A stretch of 64,000 bases of DNA. It comes from Catenuloplanes indicus. Its GTDB lineage: Bacteria > Actinomycetota > Actinomycetes > Mycobacteriales > Micromonosporaceae. A program made the translations under genes and the position numbers. The stretch is taken from positions 6,386,001 to 6,450,000 of the forward strand of contig NZ_JAUSUZ010000001.1 of assembly GCF_030813715.1 (NCBI RefSeq), in the 5' to 3' direction. Each line of letters starts with the position of its first letter. Within the stretch, counting starts at the first letter, position 1. Positions 54,930 through 63,029 of this stretch are shown in pieces. The notes under the pieces were generated by a model. The model searched no databases. It saw only the letters and a program-made list of their open reading frames with translations, and was not told the DNA's origin.

Positions 54930-54972
54930 GCGGCCGTCTTTGCAAGACCGGGTACGACCGCACTCGTCCGGG
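54930..54972 (-). promoter_or_regulatory. Guanidine-III (ykkC-III) riboswitch aptamer
   Basis: On the minus strand the segment begins CCCGGACGAG, continues with a GUGCGGUCGUACCCGGUC block and ends AAAGACGGCCGC. It matches the class III aptamer from Thermobifida as I remember it (CCGGACGAG, CGUACCCGGUC, AAGACGGCGC): the pseudoknot pairing of CCGG with CCGG and a helix GCGGUCGU/ACGGCCGC are both possible. It ends 17 bases before the ATG of a Gdx exporter, with TGGAG as ribosome-binding site in between. Class III riboswitches activate expression when guanidinium binds. Confidence 0.88.
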
Positions 54973-55088
54973 ACGGCCGCGGTGCTGCGGGCGTCACGTC
55001 AGCGACGGTAGCAACGCCGATCGCCCGCCGGCCACCCGTCGGTGGCCCACCTCACCGGGCGACTTCGAGGTATCGGCCGACATGCCGG

Positions 55089-55094
55089 TACCCT
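55089..55094 (+). promoter_or_regulatory. -10 box (TACCCT) of rimO
   Basis: TACCCT ends six bases before GTG 55101 and three before GTG 55098; the usual 6-base spacing favours 55101. Confidence 0.45.
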
Positions 55095-55100
55095 CGGGTG

Positions 55101-56561
55101 GTGTCTGTAACACCTTCTTCTCCCAGCCGGCGCGTCGCCATGCTCACCCTGGGCTGCGCCCGTAACGAGGTCGACTCCGAGGAGCTGGCCGCCCGTCTCG
55201 ACGCGGAGGGCTGGCAGGTCGGCACGGACGCGGAGAACGCGGACGTCGTCCTGGTCAACACCTGCGGCTTCGTGGAGAAGGCGAAACAGGACTCGATCGA
55301 CACCCTGCTCGCCGCGCACGAGACCGGCGCCAAGGTCGTCGCCGCCGGCTGCATGTCCGAGCGGTACGGCAAGGAGCTGGCACAGAGCCTGCCCGAGGCG
55401 TCCGCGGTGCTCGGCTTCGACGACTACCCGGACATCTCCGCCCGGCTGAACGCGGTGCTCAACGGCGAGAAGCTGGACGCGCACACGCCGCGGGACCGCC
55501 GCGAGCTGCTGCCGATCACGCCGGTGGCCCGGCGCGACACCACCGTCGTCGTCCCCGGTCACGCGGTGGTCGACGCGGCCACGCCCGCGCACCTGCGCCC
55601 GGTGCTGCGCCGCCGGCTGGAGAACGGGCCGGTCGCCTCGCTGAAGCTGGCCAGTGGCTGCGACCGCAAGTGCGCGTTCTGCGCGATCCCGGCGTTTCGC
55701 GGCGCGTTCGTCTCCCGTAAACCGGACGAGCTGCTGGCCGAGGCGGAGTGGCTGGCCGGCACCGGCGTCCGCGAGCTGGTCCTGGTCAGCGAGAACTCGA
55801 CGTCGTACGGCAAGGACCTGGGCGACCCGCGCCTGCTGGAGAAGCTGCTGCCGCAGCTGGCCGCGATCACCGGCATCGTCCGGGTCCGGGCCAGCTACCT
55901 GCAGCCCGCGGAGACCCGGCCCGGCCTGGTCGAGGCGATCGCGAACACGCCGGGCGTCGCGCCCTACTTCGACCTGTCGTTCCAGCACTCCAGCGAGCCG
56001 CTGCTGCGCCGCATGCGCCGGTTCGGCTCCACCGACCGCTTCCTCGACCTGCTCGCGTCCGCGCGGCAGCTCTCGCCGGAGGCCGGCGCGCGCAGCAACT
56101 TCATCGTCGGCTTCCCCGGCGAGACCCGGGCGGACGTGGACGAGCTGATCCGCTTCCTGTCCGAAGCCCGGCTGGACGCGGTCGGCGTGTTCGACTACAG
56201 CGACGAGGACGGCACCGAGGCCGCCGGCCTGCCCGGCAAGGTCCGGAAGAGCACCATCAAGAAGCGGTACGACGAGGTCGTCGCGCTCGTCGACGAGCTG
56301 GTCAACCAGCGCGCCGAGGAGCGGATCGGCAGCACGGTCGAGGTGCTGGTCGACTCGGTCGAGGACGGCGAGGTGGAGGGCCGCGCCCACCACCAGGCGC
56401 CGGAGGTCGACGGCTCGACCATGCTGGTGGCCGGCGACGCGGGGGTGGACCTCGCGGCGCTGCGGCCCGGCGACTTCGTGCGCGCGACCGTGACCGGCAC
56501 CGAGGGCGTGGACCTGGTGGCCGTACCGACCGAGATGATCTCAGCGGCGGCCGCCCGGTGA
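55101..56561 (+). CDS. rimO: Ribosomal protein S12 methylthiotransferase RimO
   Basis: 486 residues from GTG 55101. N-terminal UPF0004 domain with three cysteines ([34 protein letters not shown]) and the radical-SAM motif [17 protein letters not shown] (CxxxCxxC). [28 protein letters not shown] and the Fe-S proximal [10 protein letters not shown] segment follow; a TRAM domain ends the protein. It adds a methylthio group to Asp88 of S12. Its stop overlaps pgsA. Confidence 0.95.
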   Translation: MSVTPSSPSRRVAMLTLGCARNEVDSEELAARLDAEGWQVGTDAENADVVLVNTCGFVEKAKQDSIDTLLAAHETGAKVVAAGCMSERYGKELAQSLPEASAVLGFDDYPDISARLNAVLNGEKLDAHTPRDRRELLPITPVARRDTTVVVPGHAVVDAATPAHLRPVLRRRLENGPVASLKLASGCDRKCAFCAIPAFRGAFVSRKPDELLAEAEWLAGTGVRELVLVSENSTSYGKDLGDPRLLEKLLPQLAAITGIVRVRASYLQPAETRPGLVEAIANTPGVAPYFDLSFQHSSEPLLRRMRRFGSTDRFLDLLASARQLSPEAGARSNFIVGFPGETRADVDELIRFLSEARLDAVGVFDYSDEDGTEAAGLPGKVRKSTIKKRYDEVVALVDELVNQRAEERIGSTVEVLVDSVEDGEVEGRAHHQAPEVDGSTMLVAGDAGVDLAALRPGDFVRATVTGTEGVDLVAVPTEMISAAAAR

Positions 56562-57202
56562 CGCCGTCGGGTGACCCGACGCAAGCCGCCACGGACACCC
56601 CCGAGGCGCCGATCCACAACCCGGCCAACATCCTGACCCTGGTCCGGCTCATCCTGGTGCCGGTCTTCGTGGTGCTGGTGGTCTGGTCCGGGTTCGACGA
56701 GTCGTTCCTGCAGGTGCTCGCGGCCGTGGTGTTCCTGGTCGCGTCGCTGACCGACTTCGTCGACGGCTGGGTGGCGCGGCGGTTCGGTTACGTCACCCGG
56801 CTCGGCAAGGTCGCGGACCCGATCGCGGACAAGGCACTCACCGGCGCCGCCCTGGTGCTGTTCTCGCTCTACGGCCTGCTGCCCTGGTGGGCCACCGCGG
56901 TGATACTGGTCCGCGAGTGGGGCATCACGCTGCTGCGGCTGTGGGTGATCCGGTACGGCGTGATCGCGGCCAGCCGGGGCGGCAAGGTGAAGACCGCGCT
57001 GCAGACGCTGGCGATCGCGCTGTATCTCTGCCCGCTCCCGGCCTGGCTCGATACGATCGCGGCGTGGGTCATGTGGACGGCCGTCGCGGTCACCGTGATC
57101 ACCGGTGTCGACTACGTGCGCCAGGCGGTCCGGCTACGCCTCGCCGCCCGCCGGCCGGTCCGGCCGCGCGGCGTCGTCCGGGAGGGAGATCTGGGTGCCT
57201 GA
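56558..57202 (+). CDS. pgsA: CDP-diacylglycerol-glycerol-3-phosphate 3-phosphatidyltransferase family
   Basis: 214 residues from a GTG overlapping rimO. Several membrane helices and the CDP-alcohol phosphotransferase motif: DFVDGWVAR, then [11 protein letters not shown], giving D-x2-D-G-x2-A-R-x8-G-x3-D-x3-D. It would make phosphatidylglycerol phosphate. It corresponds in position to mycobacterial pgsA3 upstream of clgR. Confidence 0.93.
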   Translation: MTPSGDPTQAATDTPEAPIHNPANILTLVRLILVPVFVVLVVWSGFDESFLQVLAAVVFLVASLTDFVDGWVARRFGYVTRLGKVADPIADKALTGAALVLFSLYGLLPWWATAVILVREWGITLLRLWVIRYGVIAASRGGKVKTALQTLAIALYLCPLPAWLDTIAAWVMWTAVAVTVITGVDYVRQAVRLRLAARRPVRPRGVVREGDLGA

Positions 57203-57698
57203 GGGTTCGTCCGTCGCCGCGACCGTGGTCGCGGCGCTGACCAAGGCCGGCCAGACCGTCGCGTCGGCCGAGTCGCTCACCGGCGGGCTGGTCGCGTCGA
57301 CGCTGGTGGACGTGCCCGGCGCCAGCTCCGCGTTCCGCGGCGGCGTGGTGGTCTACGCGACCGAGCTGAAGGCGACGCTGGCCGGTGTGTCCGCGCCGCT
57401 GCTGGCCGAGCGCGGCCCGGTCGACCCGGACGTGGCGGCCGCGCTGGCCGAGGGCGTGCGGGAGCGGTGCGGCGCGGACTGGGGGCTGGCCACCACCGGC
57501 GTGGCCGGGCCGGAGCCGCAGGACGGCAAGCCGGTCGGGCTGGTCTACGTGGCGGTTGCCGGGCCGGGCGGCACCGAGGTGCGGCGGCTCGACCTGAGCG
57601 GCGGCCGGGTGGTGATCCGGGTGACCACCGTCACCGAAGTGCTGCGGCTGCTGGCCGACCGGCTGCGGGTGAGCGTGCTCCCGGCCGCCACCGCATAG
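57195..57698 (+). CDS. cinA: CinA C-terminal domain protein (nicotinamide-nucleotide amidohydrolase)
   Basis: 167 residues from a GTG overlapping pgsA by eight bases. The CinA/PncC active region is seen: TVASAESLTGGLVASTLVDV (Ser-Glu-Ser-Thr-Gly) and WGLATTGVAGPEPQDGKP, VGLVYVAVAGP. The family hydrolyses NMN to nicotinate mononucleotide, recycling NAD breakdown products. The N-terminal MoCF-like domain of full CinA is absent. Often found just upstream of clgR. Confidence 0.92.
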   Translation: MPEGSSVAATVVAALTKAGQTVASAESLTGGLVASTLVDVPGASSAFRGGVVVYATELKATLAGVSAPLLAERGPVDPDVAAALAEGVRERCGADWGLATTGVAGPEPQDGKPVGLVYVAVAGPGGTEVRRLDLSGGRVVIRVTTVTEVLRLLADRLRVSVLPAATA

Positions 57699-58088
57699 CG
57701 AGCGCCCGGCGTCAAGGGATCACGCTTGTAGCGAACGCACGCGCACCTTCCGTGACGATCCCACGCGTGAGCTGGGCGGTTCGCGACGCGTGCGCCCGGA
57801 TGCGGCCGGGGCCGGCCGGGCGGGCGGGCGGCTCGGGTCTCCAGCGTCACACGCTGCTCGTACCCGGGAATGATCTTTGTGTGCCGGGGGTTCCGGTTTT
57901 TCGCGGGTGGTTGTCCGCGCGGGCCGAAAAGCCCTCGCGGCGCTCCGTAGACTGGGGTCTTCGCCGTGCACCCTCCGGGGTGGGCCCGCCGATTCGGCGG
58001 CGGGGTGAGATGTCAGTACCCACGACCAACGGGTACGGTTGCGGGAAGCCTCCGGCGCTTGCCGGCGGCCCTCGCAGGAGGAGGTGCG
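57699..58088. other. 390-base region between cinA and clgR
   Basis: No coding frame is supported. It contains a ClgR-like site at its left end, a likely -10 (TAGACT at 57948-57953) with a long leader, several GC-rich inverted repeats, and an AGGAGGAGG ribosome-binding site before clgR. Confidence 0.5.
57719..57736. promoter_or_regulatory. Candidate ClgR binding site
   Basis: ATCACGCTTGTAGCGAAC contains the inverted repeat CGCT-TGT-AGCG with A/T-rich flanks. As I recall the corynebacterial ClgR motif (CGCY-N3-RGCG with W-rich sides), only the central A differs. ClgR commonly activates its own gene. Confidence 0.45.
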
Positions 58089-58517
58089 ATGGTCCTGCTA
58101 CGCCGGGTGATCGGTGATGCACTTCGTGCGCGCCGACAGGGACAGCACCGGACCCTGCGCGAGGTGTCGACCGCGGCCAACATGAGCCTGGGATACCTCT
58201 CCGAGATCGAGCGAGGGCAGAAAGAAGCGTCCAGCGAGCTGCTGGCCGCGATCTGCGACGCGCTCGGCGCTCAGCTCTCCGAGGTGCTGCGCGAGGTCGC
58301 CGACACGATGGCGCTCGCCGAGCAGATGCAGGGCGTGCTCGTGCCCGTGCAGGACGACGCGAAGGCGCCGGCCGACGAGCACCCGATCCGCCAGGTGCAC
58401 GCGGAGGGCGACGTCTCCGTCTCGGTCCGGCAGGACACGCCGCTCAAGGCGACACTCCGTGCCACCCGCAAGCCCCGCCCGGGCGACCGCGGCCGCGACG
58501 TGATCTACGCGGCCTGA
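58089..58517 (+). CDS. clgR: ClgR-type XRE transcriptional activator of Clp/stress genes
   Basis: 142 residues, strong AGGAGGAGG site. The HTH ([44 protein letters not shown]) matches ClgR almost throughout. The C-terminus ends RDVIYAA, a two-Ala end like the ClpP degron of ClgR in related genera (inference). ClgR activates clp protease genes and, in mycobacteria, the pspA-pspM system that follows here. Confidence 0.93.
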   Translation: MVLLRRVIGDALRARRQGQHRTLREVSTAANMSLGYLSEIERGQKEASSELLAAICDALGAQLSEVLREVADTMALAEQMQGVLVPVQDDAKAPADEHPIRQVHAEGDVSVSVRQDTPLKATLRATRKPRPGDRGRDVIYAA

Positions 58518-58534
58518 CCGCCTCCGACCGCTGC

Positions 58535-58563
58535 ACGCCTGGTCCCCGCTTGGAGACCAGGCG
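58535..58563 (+). terminator. Stem-loop after clgR
   Basis: A perfect 10-bp stem (ACGCCTGGTC / GACCAGGCGT, arms 58535-58544 and 58554-58563), then AATCTCG. It may partly terminate clgR transcripts before pspA. Confidence 0.6.
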
Positions 58564-58735
58564 TAATCTCGTGGGATCGGGGGCACCCTGATATCCCCCC
58601 GAGGTCGCATGACGGGCTGGTTTTCACCTGCCACGATGGAGACCGTGCCGCACTGCGCGGCCGCCGTCGTGTCGGACCGGGAACCACCCGGCCCGTGCGG
58701 GCGAGACGTGAAGACACCGAGGGGATAGCGCGATT

Positions 58736-59605
58736 ATGGCGAACCCGTTCGTCAAGGGCTGGCGATACTTTCTGGCGCTGTTCGGCGCCAAGATCGATGA
58801 ATATGCCGATCCCAAGGTGCAGATCCAGCAGGCGATCGAGGAGGCCCAGCGCCAGCACCAGCGGCTGGTCCAGCAGGCCGCCGCGGTGATCGGCAACCAG
58901 CGCCAGCTGGAGATGAAGCTCTCCCGGCAGATGTCCGAGGTCGAGCGCCTCCAGGGCATGGCCCGGCAGGCGCTCGTGCTGGCCGACCGCAAGCGCGCCG
59001 AGGGCGACGAGGCGGAGGCGCAGAAGTACGAGCAGACCGCGCAGACGCTCGCCACCGAGCTGGTCTCCGCCGAGCAGACCATGGAGAGCACCAAGACACT
59101 CCACGACCAGTCGCTGGCCGCGGCCGGTCAGGCTCGCCAGGCGGTGGAGAACAACGCCATGATCCTGCGGCAGAAGCTCGCCGAGCAGACCAAGCTGCTC
59201 AGCCAGCTGGAGCAGGCGAAGATGCAGGAGTCCGTGGCGAAGTCGCTGGAGTCCATGTCGTCGCTGCAGGCGCCCGGCAACACGCCCTCGCTGGACGAGG
59301 TCCGCGAGAAGATCGAGAAGCGGTACGCGACCGCCATGGGCCGCGCAGAGCTCGCGTCCAACTCGGTCGAGGGCCGCATGCTCGAGGTGCAGAAGTCGAC
59401 GCTGGACCTGGCCGGCGAGTCCCGGCTCGACCAGATCCGCGCCAGCATGGCCGGCAACCAGCTCGGCGGCGCGTCCGGGCAGACCGCGACGCCGGCCCCG
59501 CAGGCCGCGCCGACCGAGAACCAGGCGCACGTGGCCCGGCTGGACGAGATCCGCGCCAGCATGGCCCGGGAGAAGAAGACCGGCGACACGAGCGCCGCGG
59601 GCTGA
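58736..59605 (+). CDS. pspA: Phage shock protein A homologue (PspA/IM30)
   Basis: 289 residues, mostly coiled coil. The N-terminal amphipathic helix ([19 protein letters not shown]) for membrane binding and the [20 protein letters not shown] start of the coiled coil are typical. The C-terminus holds two copies of RLDxIRASMA (residues about 239 and 271), linked by a Pro/Ala/Gln segment, an extension not in E. coli PspA. It stabilises membranes under envelope stress. It follows clgR, as in mycobacteria. Confidence 0.93.
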   Translation: MANPFVKGWRYFLALFGAKIDEYADPKVQIQQAIEEAQRQHQRLVQQAAAVIGNQRQLEMKLSRQMSEVERLQGMARQALVLADRKRAEGDEAEAQKYEQTAQTLATELVSAEQTMESTKTLHDQSLAAAGQARQAVENNAMILRQKLAEQTKLLSQLEQAKMQESVAKSLESMSSLQAPGNTPSLDEVREKIEKRYATAMGRAELASNSVEGRMLEVQKSTLDLAGESRLDQIRASMAGNQLGGASGQTATPAPQAAPTENQAHVARLDEIRASMAREKKTGDTSAAG

Positions 59606-59610
59606 TCGAG

Positions 59611-60417
59611 ATGGCGGCGGACGAGCGGTCTCGGTACCTGCGGCAGTCGCGCAAGCTGCGCGGCGCCGCCCGCCGGTGGAGCGTGCTCGGCGGCACGCTC
59701 ACCGGCGCGGCGGCGATCCTCACGCCGTACGCGGGTCTCGGCCTGCCGGACGCCGCCTGGGCCGCGGCGGCCGGTGGTTCGGCCGTGCTGGCCGCCTGGC
59801 GGTGGGCGGACCTGCGCCGGCACGACGCCGAGCCGCTCCCGCCCGCGCCCACCCCGGCCGCGATCGCCTCGGCGCGGCAGGCCCGGCTCGTCGCGATGGT
59901 CGAGCAGATCCCGGCCGGCCGCACCGCACTGCAGGAGCTGCGCCGCCAGCGGGCCCGCGCGGAGCTGAAGGGCTCGGCCGCGGTCGACCCGTGGCTGCGC
60001 CTGGACCGGGCGGCCGGCACGCTGGCCGGTCTCGCACCGCGGCTGACCGGCCACGGCGCCGCGGTGCTGCCGGAGGCCGAGTCCGCCGAGGCCTCGCTGC
60101 GTGACCTCGCGCACCGGCTGGCCGGCGTGGAGCGCGCGCTGCGCTTCGCGCCGCCGGACGGGCGGGCCGGGCTGGAGGAGGCCCACCACACGCTGCTGGG
60201 CCAGCTGACCGACGGCGTCACCGCCTACGAGACACTGGTCGCGGCCGCGGCCGGTTACGTGGCGGAGGACGCGCGGGCCGGTGCCCACCTCGGCGACGCC
60301 GGCACCGCGAGCCGGCTGACCGAGGCCGCCGATCTGCTGCGCGGTGTCACCGACGCGTTGACCGAGCTGCGTCCGCCGGGCCCGGCCCCGGCTGGCAGCG
60401 GGGGCACCAGTAGGTGA
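59611..60417 (+). CDS. pspM: Phage shock envelope stress response protein PspM
   Basis: 268 residues, five bases after pspA. One or two membrane helices (TLTGAAAILTPYAGLGL, AAGGSAVLAAWRWAD) near the N-terminus and a helical, Ala/Arg-rich cytoplasmic part. No enzymatic motif. The position pspA-pspM matches mycobacterial Rv2744c-Rv2743c, where PspM is the membrane partner. Its last 71 bases overlap the convergent DNA glycosylase gene. PspN is not found next to it. Confidence 0.85.
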   Translation: MAADERSRYLRQSRKLRGAARRWSVLGGTLTGAAAILTPYAGLGLPDAAWAAAAGGSAVLAAWRWADLRRHDAEPLPPAPTPAAIASARQARLVAMVEQIPAGRTALQELRRQRARAELKGSAAVDPWLRLDRAAGTLAGLAPRLTGHGAAVLPEAESAEASLRDLAHRLAGVERALRFAPPDGRAGLEEAHHTLLGQLTDGVTAYETLVAAAAGYVAEDARAGAHLGDAGTASRLTEAADLLRGVTDALTELRPPGPAPAGSGGTSR

Positions 60418-61186
60418 TGCGTTCCGCCGCGGTCTCGCCGTCCGGCGCGTGCTTCGCGATCGCGGTGCCGCACCGGCGGCACGGCTGGGCACGCCGGCCG
60501 TAGACGTAGTTCGCCTCGTTCTTGCGCATTGAGCCGGTGGTGGTCTGCAGCCACCGGCCCCGGTTCGAGGCGAGCAGGCGGTGTGCGAGGTCGGCCATGC
60601 CGGGCAGGTCCGGCACGTCCCGCACCGGCGTCCACGGGTTCACGCCGCGCAGGAACAGCAGTTCGCACTTGTAGAGGTTGCCGATCCCGGCCAGGTTGCG
60701 CTGGTCCAGCAGCGCCTCGCCGATCTCCCGGTCCGGTGCCGCCTCGATCCGGCGGACCGCCTCGGCCGGGTCCCAGCCGGGCCCGAGCAGGTCCGGGCCG
60801 AGGTGGCCGACCAGGTCGTCCTCCCGATCGGTCGGGATCAGCGTCAGCTCGTGCAGGTGGTAGCCGACCGCGACGCTCTCCGCGGTGCGCAGCACCACCC
60901 GGATCAGGTGCGCGGGACGGCCGGCCCAGCGCTCGCCGGTCGCGTAGACCCGCCAGGCGCCGTCCATCCGCAGGTGGGAGTGGAGGGTCAGCGTGCGGCC
61001 GTCCGCGGCCTCGCGCAGGCGCAGCAGCAGGTGCTTGCCGCGGGCGGCGGACTCGGTCACGGTCCAGCCGGCCAGCGACTCGGTGGCGAGCGCGGGCACC
61101 CGGAAGTCCGAGGCGGTGAGCAGGCGGCCGGTGAGCGCGCGGTTCAGCACGCGGGCGGTGTTCCACACGGTGTCGCCTTCGGGCAT
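60347..61186 (-). CDS. nei2: Fpg/Nei family DNA glycosylase (Nei2-like endonuclease VIII)
   Basis: 279 residues. The N-terminus PEGDTVWNTARVLN supplies the catalytic Pro and Glu after Met removal. LHSHLRMDGAWRVY gives the beta-sandwich; QRNLAGIGNLYKCE is the helix-two-turn-helix with the conserved Asn, and CRRCG with WCPRC form the zinc finger. It excises oxidised pyrimidines with AP-lyase activity. The 3' end overlaps pspM by 71 bases. Confidence 0.93.
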   Translation of the reverse strand: MPEGDTVWNTARVLNRALTGRLLTASDFRVPALATESLAGWTVTESAARGKHLLLRLREAADGRTLTLHSHLRMDGAWRVYATGERWAGRPAHLIRVVLRTAESVAVGYHLHELTLIPTDREDDLVGHLGPDLLGPGWDPAEAVRRIEAAPDREIGEALLDQRNLAGIGNLYKCELLFLRGVNPWTPVRDVPDLPGMADLAHRLLASNRGRWLQTTTGSMRKNEANYVYGRRAQPCRRCGTAIAKHAPDGETAAERITYWCPRCQPGPGPADAARSTRR

Positions 61187-61246
61187 TGCCGCATTCTTTC
61201 GCACCGGCGGCCGGGCCACCCATCCGGCGTCCGGATCACCGGCGGG

Positions 61247-62023
61247 TCAGGCGCGGGCCACCCGGATGAGATCGCCGGGGACCACCGAGAGCACCACCGC
61301 GGCCCGCCCGCCGTGCACCGCGACCGCGACCCGGCCCGCGGAGTCGACGTAGACCACCAGGCCGCCGCGCGGTGCGTCCGAGATGGTGGTGCCGCGGACC
61401 GCCTGGACGCCGCCGACCACCAGCCGGTCGGCCAGCGTGCCGATGGCGTCCGCGCCCGCGGCCAGCTGCACGTTGCCGAACCGGTCGATCGTGGTCACCT
61501 CCGCCTCCAGCCAGCCGTCGCCGCTCGCCACCACCGGGTCCGGCAGCCGGGCCAGGTCCGCGAGCGGGATCCTTGGACCGGCGTCGGTGAGCGGGGCACC
61601 GGCCGCGATCCGCGCGGCGACCGGCGCGTAGACGTCCCGGCCGGGCAGCGTGCCGGAGATCGAGGGCAGGAACCAGTCCGTGTTCGTCAGCATCACCGCG
61701 GTCTCGGCGCCGCCCAGCGCGTCCGCGGCCCAGGGCAGCAGGCCGTTGTCCGGGCCGACCAGCACGCCGCCGGGCGTGCGCAGGCCGATCGGGCGCAGCG
61801 TGCCCGGCCCGGCCACCGCCACGTGCACGGCCGGTGGCAGGTGCGGCACGGTCTGGGCCAGCACGGACGCGGCCCGCCGGACGTCGCCGGGCGCCACCGC
61901 GTGTGTGACGTCGATGACCCGGGCCGCCGGTGCGGTCCGGGCGATCACGCCGTGGCAGGAGGCGACGAAACCGTCGGAGAGCCCGTAATCGGTGGTGAGG
62001 CTGATCCAGTCATAGCCGGCCAT
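61247..62023 (-). CDS. SAM hydroxide adenosyltransferase family (DUF62, fluorinase-like)
   Basis: 258 residues. ISLTTDYGLSDGFVASCHG, GPDNGLLPWA and TTIDRFGNVQLAAGA are the family signatures (TDYG-x3-D, GPDNG, IDxFGN). Most members hydrolyse S-adenosylmethionine to adenosine and methionine using activated water; fluorinases and chlorinases are rare relatives. The halide-pocket loop typical of fluorinases is not seen, so the hydrolase is more likely. Possibly leaderless (see -10). Confidence 0.88.
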   Translation of the reverse strand: MAGYDWISLTTDYGLSDGFVASCHGVIARTAPAARVIDVTHAVAPGDVRRAASVLAQTVPHLPPAVHVAVAGPGTLRPIGLRTPGGVLVGPDNGLLPWAADALGGAETAVMLTNTDWFLPSISGTLPGRDVYAPVAARIAAGAPLTDAGPRIPLADLARLPDPVVASGDGWLEAEVTTIDRFGNVQLAAGADAIGTLADRLVVGGVQAVRGTTISDAPRGGLVVYVDSAGRVAVAVHGGRAAVVLSVVPGDLIRVARA

Positions 62024-62029
62024 GCATGG

Positions 62030-62035
62030 ACCGTA
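62030..62035 (-). promoter_or_regulatory. -10 box (TACGGT on the minus strand), leaderless start
   Basis: On the minus strand TACGGT ends six bases before the ATG at 62023. Confidence 0.45.
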
Positions 62036-62105
62036 ATCCCGGGTCAGGGCTCTTGCACAGGGGATGAGCGGCCGGTCGGACGATCCTGGTGGCAGAGTAA
62101 GGCGC

Positions 62106-63029
62106 ATGAGGCTCTGTATCTTCACCGAACCGCAGCAGGGCGCCAGCTTCGCGGATCAGCTGCGGGTGGCCCAGCGCACCGAGGAGAACGGCTTCGACGC
62201 GTTCTTCCGCTCCGACCACTACCTTTCGATGGGCGGCACCGGCCTGCCCGGTCCGACCGACTCCTGGGTGACGCTGGGCGGGATCGCGCTGCAGACGTCC
62301 CGGATCCGGCTCGGCACGCTGGTCACGTCCGCCACGTTCCGGCTGCCCGGACCGCTGGCGGTCAGCGTGGCGCAGGTGGACGAGATGAGCGGCGGCCGGG
62401 TCGAGTTCGGCCTGGGCAGCGGCTGGTTCGAGGCCGAGCACACCGCGTACGGTATCCCGTTCCCGGCGGTCGGCGAGCGCTTCGACCGGTACGAGGAGCA
62501 GCTGGAGATCATCACCGGGCTGTGGGGCACGCCGGCCGGTGAGACGTACTCGTTCTCCGGCAAGCACTACCGGCTGACCGACTCGCCCGCGCTGCCGAAG
62601 CCGGTCCAGTCGCCGGTCCCGGTGATCATCGGCGGCAACGGGAAGAAGCGCACGCCCGCCCTTGCCGCGAAATACGCGGCCGAGTTCAACGTGGCGTTCA
62701 ACAAGGTCCCGGACGCGGGCAAGGCCTTCGACCGGGTACGCGCCGCGTGCGCCGAGGTGGGCCGGGCCGAGCTGCCCACGCTCTCCGCCGCCGTGGTGCT
62801 CTGCGTCGGCAAGAACGACGCCGAGGTGCGCCGCCGGGCCGCCGCGATCGGCCGGGACGTCGAGGAGATGCGGGGCAACGGCGGCGCGGCCGGCACGCCG
62901 GACCAGGTCATCGAGCGCATCCAGGAGTACAAGGCGCTCGGCGCGACCCGGATGTTCCTGCAGATGCTCGACCTGTCCGACCTGGACCACCTGGACCTGG
63001 TCGCGTCAGAGATCGCTCCGCACGTCTGA
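62106..63029 (+). CDS. LLM-class F420-dependent oxidoreductase
   Basis: 307 residues from ATG 62106. TIM-barrel luciferase-like family: MRLCIFTEPQQGASFADQL, NGFDAFFRSDHYL, RIRLGTLVTSATFRLPGPL, FGLGSGWFEAEHTAYGI, and PVPVIIGGNGKKRTPALAAK. Members reduce or oxidise substrates with F420 or FMN, and actinobacteria carry many paralogues, so the substrate is unknown. The gene is 82 bases from a divergent SAM hydrolase. Confidence 0.9.
   Translation: MRLCIFTEPQQGASFADQLRVAQRTEENGFDAFFRSDHYLSMGGTGLPGPTDSWVTLGGIALQTSRIRLGTLVTSATFRLPGPLAVSVAQVDEMSGGRVEFGLGSGWFEAEHTAYGIPFPAVGERFDRYEEQLEIITGLWGTPAGETYSFSGKHYRLTDSPALPKPVQSPVPVIIGGNGKKRTPALAAKYAAEFNVAFNKVPDAGKAFDRVRAACAEVGRAELPTLSAAVVLCVGKNDAEVRRRAAAIGRDVEEMRGNGGAAGTPDQVIERIQEYKALGATRMFLQMLDLSDLDHLDLVASEIAPHV

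Noticed and set aside
58679-58720. ECF/SigE-type promoter (GGGAACC) upstream of pspA
   Set aside because: The -35-like word is good but no CGTT-type -10 lies at a 15-17 base distance, so it is not called.
61247-62023. Fluorinase or chlorinase call for the DUF62 gene
   Set aside because: General family motifs are present but the extra loop of fluorinases is not seen, so SAM hydrolase is the safer call.
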